NCBI GenBank assembly: GCA_018287875.1
Contig: JAGVVL010000002.1
Coordinates: 5,828,001-5,892,000, forward strand
Length of the DNA stretch: 64,000 nt
Direction: 5' to 3'
Source of the DNA: Nigrospora sphaerica
Taxonomy: Eukaryota > Ascomycota > Sordariomycetes > Amphisphaeriales > Apiosporaceae
The notes under the pieces were generated by a model that saw only the letters and a list, made by a program, of their open reading frames with translations, searched no databases and was not told the DNA's origin. The translations under genes and the position numbers were made by a program. Positions 30,078 through 39,602 of the stretch are shown here, piece by piece. Position 1 is the stretch's first letter. Each line of letters opens with the position of its first letter.

Positions 30078-31333
30078 TCATATATGCCTTCCAAACTCGC
30101 CGAGGCTGGAGACAAAAGCATCAAACTCGTCGAGATAGGCTAAAGCTTCCTCGACTGTCCCCGGAATTTTAACCCACAAGGGGCTTTGGCGCAGACGGCC
30201 AAAGAAGTCAAATATCTTGCCTTTGATATCCTCGCGCGTGTCTTCGCAGCAAGTAAGCCCCTAGAAATTCCAGGGGTTAGCAAATGCATTGATCGTTTCC
30301 GACGCTGATACGGGAGCACGGAGGGTGCCATATACGGGCCAAGGGGTGTTCGAGTATACTTACCATGCTCCTCGATGTAGAATAATCGGTGAAAGCCAGC
30401 ACAATGTCTTTCTTCTTGTCATCGTCACACTGTTTCACGAACCCCGAATTAGAAGTTGAAACCTGCGAGCAGCTATGCGGGAGGGGCCGGGGAACGAATA
30501 GGTCATGTGAGCCAATGCGTCAAGCAGGGCGGGGACTGTTGCGTGAATCTCGATTGGAAGTTGCTGGTTTCCTTGTCAAGGAGAAACATACCCGTCGAAG
30601 TGATCCGCCGAATTCCTCATGAACCCACATCGAGACCGAATCTAGACAATATAGAAACGCAATTGGGGTGTTGGGATGGGTTCTGCGTGCCACCAGTGCG
30701 AGTGTCGGGTCGAGTTCTTCTTCGAAATCTTCACACTATTCTCGCAAGTCAGTAGTGAATGCAGAGAGTCTAAGAAATACAGGGACTCGCCAGCAAAACC
30801 ATGTCCGCCATATGGATAACATCCCAGGCATTGTCCACTCGTTCAAAGAACCCTACGGGTTGCTGAGGACGGCCAAGAGAGCTTACTGGCAAGGCAGGTT
30901 CGACCCGGGAATAGATCCTCCAGCCTTGGAGGCTGAAAATGACCAGGGAGACATACACGGATGCCAACTAAGTGCCAATGATGACCGCAGTCTTCTGGTG
31001 AGATGCGTCCAGGTCCAGTTCTGTGCCAATGGACCCTGTGGTTTGCACGGCAAGCTTCCAGGAAAACATGGGCTTCGGGGGAGCTCCTTTCGTGTCTTTG
31101 GGCGAGGAACTGGGTGCTCCTTGGAGTGTAGGCAAAGACGGTGGGAATTTTACCGACATGATGACATCACGAACCTGAGACAATACTTGTCTAAGCGGAA
31201 TGATGGCTAAGTGGTTCAAGGAGATGACCATTTGTAAGGAGATGAAGAAGATGACGGGCCTTTCGCGCTTGTTTTCCCGTCTCGAGATCACGGGCGACTG
31301 TTCGTCGTCGTCCAAGCCGAGGGCCCCTTCAAC
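30078..31333 (-). CDS. Unrecognised multi-exon gene, 5' end unresolved, internal TAG
   Basis: I do not recognise this protein, but coding structure is clear. Exons on the minus strand are 31333-30791, 30735-30592, 30429-30364 and 30260-30078 (stop). They are joined in phase by a 55-nt GC-AG intron and by GTATGT...CAG and GTAAGT...CTAG introns with branch points. The protein has two hydrophobic stretches (RPVIFFISLQMVISLNHLAII; LASVYVSLVIFSLQGW), then a soluble part with MADMVLLCEDFEEELDP and PNTPIAFLYCLDSVSMWVHE. It ends in a helical GKIFDFFGRLRQSPLWVKIP segment. A TAG at 30968-30970 interrupts the first exon. It is either a nonsense codon or the acceptor of a frame-neutral 207-nt intron (donor CAG|GTTCGT at 31174). 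An upstream exon near 31400-31500 is likely, and I could not fix the start. Treat it as a gene or a recent pseudogene. Confidence 0.5.
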
Positions 31334-32142
31334 CTGCAGCGGGCGGGTAGAAAGCAAAGCTCATCCAGAAGGACCAACCGACGTAGGTACTAGCGAAATC
31401 ACCAGGTGTCAAGCTGCCTGTTATACCAATGGAAGCGCGACAGAAGTGATGGGCAGTAACGAAACCACGTCCTGGGAGGCAAGGAGGAAGGTATCATCTT
31501 AATACCTACCTACATACAAAATTGGTAGACTACCTCTTATTTGCCGCATGTACCTTAAGAGGCAGACATGTGGTTTGGATCTAATCTTGTGGCCCCTGAG
31601 CCAGCAGTTGCCGGACACTTTACTCACAAACCGAGGCGCAAGACAAGATACAATAAGAGATACTGGCAGCCAAGGCTGGGTACTGCGATTAGGCGTGAGC
31701 ACATCCTGTACTTGCTCAGCTAGATATATTCCAAGTTTTAGAGAACTTCACAGGTCCGAACAGTGGACCGAACATTACCCTGGAATGGATGGCTTTCTTT
31801 GGCTTTGTAGCACAAAGGTCACCGCAATACCAACCGTCAGTCAGTAACCAACAGAGCAGAAGTCCCGAGTCATGCTTGCATTAAACGTATCCGTCCATTA
31901 GGAAGCTCACTGTAAAGTGTGTACAAACTCTCATCCCACGTCATGTATACCCATTCCCAATTCATACAAGACGACGGAGTCTTGGAACGAGTGACCATAA
32001 CCCGCCAGGTTCTATAAGCGCCAAGAAATTGTTAATCAAGAAACAAACCACCCCATGTCCAGGGTCTCAAGATCAGCGATGCCGAGGAAGAGAAAAGTCG
32101 ACGCTCGGATGCGCACACCTGCTGCTGCGGCTCGGTCATGCC
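31334..32142. other. Possible 5' exon(s) of the unrecognised gene, then intergenic
   Basis: On the minus strand, 31499-31425 reads like coding sequence (hydrophobic FLLASQDVVSLLPITSVALP) and could be an upstream exon. No clean start or acceptor fixes it. The remainder to 32142 shows no gene. Confidence 0.35.
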
Positions 32143-33607
32143 CTATGATTGGGAGGCTGCGAGGTGTGGGATCAGCAGAGGGTAATTGCCAAATTCGGGG
32201 CAAACGGCTTACCGGGCTCCGTGGCGGAGATGAAAGTGGCTTCACTGAAGAGCTGACCCTTTTCGGTGATCTCCTCGTCTCCGATCTTCAGCTTCAACTC
32301 TACGGTGGGAGCAAACTGAGCGGTTGGGTTAGTAGGATACTAATCGATAGAGGCCATTCCGTTCCGTACCTGGTAGATGTAGGGCTTGGTACCGGCAGCG
32401 CCGGCAACAATCTTCTTGACGAAGCCAGGGACCTCCGCCATGACGTCTATGCGGTCCAGTCGCTTCTCGAACGGGCCGATAATGACAGCCTCGACGGGCT
32501 TCCCATCCTTGGTCTGGCCAGACCACGTGAACTTGACCTCCTTGGGCTCGGGCCACGACGTCTCCTCGTCGAGAGCCGTCTTGGTGTGGGTGGCACTGCC
32601 CATGCTGCCAGCCGAAACGATCTCGCCATCCTTGGCGATACCTCCGACTGCCACAACTGTAGCACCATACGACGGGGGGGTCGTGTACTCCATCAGGACG
32701 GCCGAATAGGTAGGGCCCTGGAAGTTGGCGTAGTTCCAGCGGGCGGCGGCGTGGTGCGGCTTCATGCCCTGCAGGGCGTGGATGAAGAGCGCGTGGCCCT
32801 TGAAGTCAATGGGGCCATCGGCGGTCGTAATGGTTCCCTCGGCCACGCAACGCGGCCAGAAGGCGTGTCGCATGGCCCCCCACGGCTTGGAGAGGTCGGT
32901 GCCGTACAGCGTCTTTCCATCCTTACCGGCTACAAAGCCGGGGGCGGCCTGGGTGATCTTGAGGTTGACGATGGCGCGCTGGTCCGTCATGGACTTGATG
33001 GTGTACGTCTTACCATCGTCAGACAGCTCCACGGCGCAGTCCTTGGCGTAGAAGTTGGTCTTGTCCTCGCTGAACTCGACGTCGGTCAGGGCCGTGGAGC
33101 ACCAGAGATGGGGCTTGGCGCCGTCGGGATAGGAAATCTTTGTGTTGAACTGGCAGGTGGTCCGCACGCCGCTTCAAAGGGAGGAAAGAGAAAAACGTCA
33201 GCTTCACGAGCGGACGAGGGGCACGGACGTCTCGGGCGTCATACGCCACGTTACTATAGATGACCTGGGCGAGGGCATGATGGCCAGTGGCCGACATCAA
33301 GTAGAAGCTCTGGGTCTCGACGCTCGTTGAGTTCTGGACCTCCCATTTCATGTCCTTCCGGGCGAGCTCGGTGTAGGGGGTCGTCTTGGCATCTTGGGCG
33401 ACGGAGCGGATGGCTGAGGGGCCGTAGATGGGCTCCTCGGTGCCCACGACATCGGCCAAACTTTCAACATCACGGATATGTCAGCGGGGCGGCGGTGGTG
33501 GTAGCTTGGGCGACGATAGCAGGGGCCGAGGGAGGGGGAGGGGGAAGGGGAGGGGTAGGGGAAGGGGAAGGGGGGGAGACAAACGTCTTCTTGGCCCAGT
33601 TGAACAT
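32143..33607 (-). CDS. SVF1: Survival factor 1 (SVF1) family lipocalin-like protein, 5 exons
   Basis: This is a 385-residue Svf1 homologue. In yeast the protein aids survival under oxidative and cold stress and has recently been tied to ceramide transfer. Exons are 33607-33585, 33460-33245, 33171-32370, 32315-32213 and a 14-nt last exon 32156-32143. All splices restore phase: MFNWAKKT joins [20 protein letters not shown]; the second gives [18 protein letters not shown]; the third gives [14 protein letters not shown]; the last gives ATEPASQS. Family landmarks are EEPIYG near the start, NGKxY-like [11 protein letters not shown] in the middle, [10 protein letters not shown] and [14 protein letters not shown]. 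It comprises the two lipocalin-like halves usual for the family, is cytosolic or membrane-peripheral, and has no signal peptide. The first intron is extremely C-rich on the coding strand. Confidence 0.92.
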
Positions 33608-34577
33608 GATGCTGAGTTTGCTTTTTCCCTGTCTTGTCAAACGGTCTGCGGAGAGGCTTGAATACGAGGGGGCAGTGGGAACGAGGACAGCTGCAGGAAA
33701 AGAGGCGGTGATAAGGGGAAATTGAATACTGTCCAGGGTCGATAGACAGGTACTATGTAGCGCTAAGAGGTGATCCGGTGATCCGCTGTATGGAAGGCAA
33801 GAGGGATACCTTTAGTGGGGTTGACCACCTTACGATGGGACATCCATACGTGATGGGTTGAGGACCGATGATGTAGTGCGCGGCAGGTACTGAAGAACTG
33901 CGCATACCGAACGGGCGTGCATGGGTCCCCATGGTACCTAAACGTCGAGTGCTAAACGCCGTCGAGTGACACCCACTGTAGGTTGCTCACATGGCATCCC
34001 ATCCCCCGTTAAAAACCATGTACATACCTACCGCCACGGCGCCGTGGCAGTTCTGGCTGCCTGTGCATTCCAGAGATGGACCCCAATAGGTGTAGATGAT
34101 GCAGAATAGATGGGATTTCGGGTATTGTAGGTACATACCCTACCTCCCGTAGTCCTCGTGGGATCCCATTGCGCTGGCCCCAGTTCGAAGAACAGGGGTC
34201 CTTAGCAGACGGCAGGGGCAAAAGGCGCCTAGCATCCACGAATGTTCCAATCGGTGCACTGACTGACAGCCCGCCAGCCCGCCAACGCAGCGCGCGGCTT
34301 CGGTTGGACGGGGCTATTCCGTGGTTTAACTTTAGGTCCCGAATGGGAATGCCGCCAAAATTTCCGAGAGGTAGATTTTGATGCGAATGCGGGCGGTATC
34401 GACGCACGACGCAAGACACACGACGACAAACGCGCGACGGCGACGGCGACGACGACGAACGGCGATAGACGCTCTGAAGCAAAGCGCGGTCAACCCACTG
34501 TCAATTTCCTCCTCGGCGAGCCCTCCGTGCTCTCCCACCGCCACTCTGCAGGCACACACCTAACCCCACCGCGCACC
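33608..34577. promoter_or_regulatory. Divergent promoter region of SVF1 and uL11m
   Basis: These 970 bp between two divergent start codons contain no gene. The segment at 34404-34470 is a CGA/ACGACG-rich imperfect microsatellite just upstream of the uL11m leader. Confidence 0.45.
34404..34470. repeat. ACG/GAC-rich imperfect trinucleotide repeat
   Basis: Repeated CGAC/GACGGCGAC units lie in the promoter or 5' leader of the mitochondrial ribosomal protein gene. Confidence 0.6.
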
Positions 34578-35095
34578 ATGTCGAAAGCTCGCGCCGCGGC
34601 CGACCAGGTCGTGAAGCTCATTGTTGGAGCCGGCCAGGCCAGTCCCAGTCCCCCCGTCGGTCCCGCGCTGGGAAGCAAAGGTGTCAAGTCCATGGACTTT
34701 TGCAAAGTGAGCCCGCCCGCCGCCGTAGTCGCCGCCGTGGTCCTAATATGCCCGCCCAGGAATTCAATGCCCGGACCGCCCACATCATCCAGGGCACGCC
34801 TATGCCGACCCGCGTGACGGTGCGCGCCGACCGGTCCTTCACCTTCGACATCCGCACGCCCCAGACGTCCTGGCTGCTGCGCAACGCTGCCGAAGTCCCC
34901 ATCGGCAAGAAGGGCAAGCGCAAAGGAGCGAGCCGCCCCGGCCACGAGGTCGTAGGGACCATTACCCTGAAGCACGTCTACGAGATTGCCAAGATCAAGC
35001 AGACAGAGCTGCGGCTATCCGGCCTGTCGCTCGAGGGACTCTGCAAATCAATCATCTACCAGGCGAAGTCGATAGGAATCGAGGTTGTCCCGTAA
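34578..35095 (+). CDS. MRPL19: Mitochondrial large-subunit ribosomal protein uL11m (L11 family), 2 exons
   Basis: This is a 154-residue L11-family protein of the mitochondrial 54S subunit, which binds the GTPase-associated region of the large rRNA. Exons are 34578-34706 and 34760-35095; the 53-nt intron is GTGAGC...GCCCAG. The N-terminal domain has [26 protein letters not shown], the L11 proline-rich signature GxAxPxPPxGPALG. Next come MDFCKEFNART across the splice and [15 protein letters not shown]. The C-terminal rRNA-binding domain ends [14 protein letters not shown]. The bacterial-type signature and absence of the cytosolic eL12 pattern support the mitochondrial assignment, although no long presequence is visible. 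The gene is divergent from SVF1. Confidence 0.93.
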
Positions 35096-38000
35096 TCACC
35101 ACGGTATACCCAAGACGCCCCTGGCGCATAACGTACCCAGCGGAGGCAAACCCAACTGTACATGTACGAGATGATGAAGTGGCAAACTCAATGTCAAACA
35201 TATTTTGCCAAGACGACTGTTGGTAGAGAGCAATGCCACGGCGCCGTAACCCGGGCTGCTTGTGCCGCGGAGTAGGGTATATTTTATGATCTCCCCTTCG
35301 AACGAGCATGGCGGAGACGGAGAGGCGCGATTGTGATGCCCCAAGACCGATTTGCCTCACTGCTGGATACGACGAGATATGCATTGAGGTTCCCAGCAGG
35401 TATTGGTGCAATACGCGTGGGTAACACTGGCCCGCGCTGGCCTTTCCCAGGCGAGGAGGAAGGAGAATACAGACGCGACTATGCTCTTTGCGTGCCCCAA
35501 AGTTGTCTGGTAATGTATTTGTGTGCATGCCAAAGCGAATAGCATCCCGGGCCTTCACCTGGCTTTGAGAGACGGTGTTCTTTTGCGATAGCCTTCTATT
35601 GTGTTTCTGCGGGCTCGGTATATCGAGCATCGTTACATAATCATCTCCCTTCTCCCGCGTCGATGGTAGAGTCACGTAGAGGTAGTAAAGTTCAGTAACA
35701 CAGCTCTGTTACCAATACGCGTGAGACCTGTCTGCGTACGAAGAAGTACCTAGCTCTTCTTGTGCGCCCACCGACAACTGCCTCAATGGCAGTTGGGACA
35801 GAAGCTGTGGCGAGGGGGCCTTGCTTCTCTTCCCTTCCGGGTTTACGAAACTCCGGGCTGCCCATGAGAGCCTATGATGTACCGAGCACGCAAAACCCTG
35901 GTAAACACCATCCAAGAGGGGCGATACCTGCTATTGCCACACCTGTATCTCTAAGACGGGACTGGTTATTCATATTCGATAGCAAACGTTACTGTCCCAT
36001 GGGCTAATACGTCCCGTTCTATTTCTGTCGCGACCTAAACGGGCTGCCTATTTCAGAAACTTCACAAGGTATGGCTCATGTACAGACGAAGAGGCCCGTC
36101 TAGTCCATACTCAAGTTTATACGCTGTTAATTCTCGGCAAACCAGCCGATGACAGAACACCGCCTGATTTAGGCGTGGACTCTGTCTGGCGGGGTTCAGC
36201 CATTGGACATCTCGGGCAAACTGGTCGAGCCGCCACCGGACTCCTCCTTTGCAGTACGCCAACGACTCTAGGGAAGCTTCGTGGAGCGATGGTTGCCCAG
36301 TCACAGATTACCATGACATGGAAGCCTCAAGCCCTGCTACAAGGGGGTCAACAAACTCCGGGCGGAAGACCACCTGTTCTGTCCCTAACGGCAGGCGCGG
36401 GTCTGATCAGATACTGAACCCGGCCAGCTCCAGACGTCGTCCCCCAGCGGGGAAACGACCGGCAGTCTATCCGAAACGACAAGAGATATATAGGGCTGAA
36501 GGACTCGGCAGGCCCTTGTGCATTGGCGTGACAGCTCGGTAGTTGCTTGCCGGTATGCAGCGAGCAAGGGATGCGCGCATCAGCATCCATCAAGACAAGT
36601 TATCCCCCCGTCGTGACCTGATAGGTGCCAACTGACTCGGGCACTGGAACGGCGTTACTTGTCGTTGGGGGGACGGCGAGCCACCACTGGTGTCGTTTCT
36701 GAGTCGGCCCAAGACCCACGCGCTGGCGTCTGAGTGCGAATAAAGAGATGCAAATATGCCGCCTCGCTAACCATAATCGGAAATACTGTACTTTGGAGTA
36801 CGGAACAGAAGCCCAGGTCACAATGTTGGCCCATCAAAGCCCTGCTGGCCACCTTCTTCGTGATCCATGCAATTTTCGGGGGCACTCAGACCAATGGCTG
36901 GGTGTTGGCAGCATCCATACCAAGATGCCGGGCTGTGGAACCCAAGAACCGGAGTTCATCAAGCTTCGGCAGCTCTGGCTATACCTAGTTTGGGGAGCCG
37001 TGATCGCCAGGTCGATGCATGCCTAGAACGCCTACGAGATGGTCGGATGGGTCATATCTGTGGCGGAGGGGCGCCTCCCACCGCTGCGCACCATTGCTGT
37101 TGCCGTTGCTGGCATCCAATAGCACCTACCGTCGGGGGGAGAGCCGGCTGGTGGGTGGATGTATAACTGTGTACGAACACATGGGTGTGCGTGGCCGACG
37201 GGACTTCAGGTCCTTGAGCCAGTAGCGGCAAGGCGGTGGCGGCGAGCATCATCCTTCCATCTTCCATGCGGCCGCCACCATACGCCCATGGGGGGAATGG
37301 GGCAGTCAATTGGCATGGGACGAGTCGTTGGGGGCGGACGCACCGCGGCAGTGGGAGCCGAAATGTGGGAGACTCGTCCGCCGGGTTGTGGAACGGAAAG
37401 ACCGAGTATTCGCCGGCCGACCACACGATTTGACTCACTGAGGCCGATGTACACACAGCTATCCATGCGTACACCCAATGTCGACGTCGTGGGTGCATGC
37501 GTAGGTGCTTGGCAAGACGGAGCGAGATATTCCCGCCGAGCCGGAGAGCCGCTCCGGCGTAGCCGGCGGCTTTAGCGGCGACGACAACAATGGGGGGCCT
37601 GCCATTGTAGGGTCACAAGTCACAGGAGGGCATGTAGTTATTGTACGTGATAAAGCGGCCGCTTGAGCAGACGCGGCCTGGCGGGACGTTGGCGGGCAAG
37701 GCGGCGCATCTTCCCGGTCGTGTAAATTTCCGACGGGGCGGAAGAAACGTACAATGGGAATAGCCAAACGCACGAAGACAAGAAAGGCCTGCTCGTCCTG
37801 GTCCGGAGTGCCCGCGGAAGGTTCATCGGCCCTATACGTAAGATACGTCTGGGAGGCGTCATCTAAGAAAAAATTTAAGAGAAAATAGTTGCCAGTTCGT
37901 CTCTGCAGAACCGTCCTCCCGCCTTTGCAGCAACCCTTCGCGAGTCACGTCGCCGAGGATACGGGCGACCACCCATCCCCGGCACACGGCAGCCCATCCA

Positions 38001-39602
38001 CGTGAAAGAGAGGGTTGCGTGGTTGCGTGTCGGCCGAGTTTACACCGGGCGGCGGTTTACAGGCTCGCGTCTCAGTTGTGGGAAGATGAAGTAGTCCGTA
38101 CATCAAGGTTCACAGACAGTGCACAGCTGACAGCCGCAGCAGCGCGTGGGTCTCAGGGGAAGAAAAGCTCGGGCATGGATCAAATGAAATCATGTACACA
38201 CCTTTTTAGAGCTGGGGGCGGGACAGGCCACCTGAAGTCCAGCCGCGCGACGGGGCTGGCTTGGGATATTCGGCACGAGCATCAAAGCACGCTTGCGAGC
38301 CCCCCAAACACCCATGGATTGCCAGTCTGACTCGCTGGGACCGGCCAGGACGAGTTGACTGATCGTCGGGGCGCTGGGCACTTGGGCCCCATGGCTCGCC
38401 AGGGGTCGGTGATTGCAAAGCCATCATCTCGCAGCATCTCGCAGCGTAACGAAGATCGCCAGTAAAGAAGCGCCAGTCCCGTGTCGCTGTGAGTAGGCGA
38501 GGCGATTGTATGGACACAAGAAGGGAAGCCGGCCCCAATCTGCAGTGGCCGAACATGACGAAACTCCCAAGCCCCGGGTACACGCGGTTCCAGTGTGGGA
38601 GGGAAGGGCCGGGGTTACTTATGGCATGGAAGTTTTGAAGCCGGCGACCCCACGGTTTACTCTTTTAAGTAAGCCAGGCCATGATTGATCGCGCACGCCG
38701 ACACCAGGCTGACCGGGGGAAGGATGGCAGATGGCAGCATGGGTACCGCGCGACATGCTTCAAAGCCGGGAGGCTTGCCACTGCCAGGGTAGGGTTGGAG
38801 GCGTTGCAGAATATACCTTTGATGCGGGCTGGATGCGGTAGGGGAGGTAAGGGATACTTGCGTAAGTACGTACCTGGTTCCTCTTCCACTATCCAGCCAA
38901 CCACCTAATGGAAGACGGTTGGGGAGTCCATCAGAGCCTCTTCTCGCTTCCAAGTGTTCAGCGAGGTACGCCGTCGGACGGAAAGGAAAGAAGAGCATGG
39001 GGCCTCGGATGGGTTGTGCCGCTGTCGGCGTCTGCCACGGCCAAGGCGTGCGCCCTGCCTCCGGCGGTGCATGGAGGGCAGACCACCCGAACAAATCACA
39101 GCCAAGTATAGCATGTCACTGGAACAGACCTATGGGATGAGTGTAGATGAACGAGACGACGGCAACACGCGTATTCCCCCATCTGTCAAGACATACAGCC
39201 CGGGCAATTACCAAGGACAGTAGGTACTTCCCATCCTATTAGGTAGGGCTACAACTAGGTAGGTCATGCAGGTAAGCAGGTGGGAGTAGGTAGGTACCAT
39301 CGTAGGTACCACGAGTCCACATCAGAGCCCAGACGAGCTAGACCCCCAGGCGATCCAACCCAGAATAGATGGACACTAGGTAAAGAGTGACCGCGCTTCT
39401 TGGTCTCGCAGGAAGCTGCCCCACCAACAAGTTCGTTCGGCGGCGCTGCACTACCGTTGACGTCTCGATCATATCTTCAATCGTCTTTTCCCTCACCTTC
39501 TGCTCGTCTTTGACTGGTGCCCCGAAGACACAATCGCTAGCCCATCCGACTCGCTACCCACGCGCACTCGCACAGTATCCCTTAGATGCACCGACGCTGA
39601 CG
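35096..39602. other. 4.5-kb gene-poor stretch
   Basis: I see no supportable gene on either strand. The open frames are small, overlapping and without domains. There is a short ATCTCGCAGC direct repeat at 38427-38445 and a dense cluster of GTAGGTA/AGGTACC motifs at 39222-39312. The last 250 bases are pyrimidine-rich and are probably leader of the kinase gene. Confidence 0.4.
39222..39312. repeat. Cluster of TAGGTA/GGTACC motifs
   Basis: Many copies of TAGGTA, AGGTAGG and GGTACC are packed into about 90 bases, 290 bp upstream of the kinase start. Similar motifs are scattered in other intergenic regions of the window. Confidence 0.6.

Noticed and set aside
32055..33263. Plus-strand 402-codon frame
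   Set aside because: Antisense of SVF1, whose splicing and family sequence are convincing.
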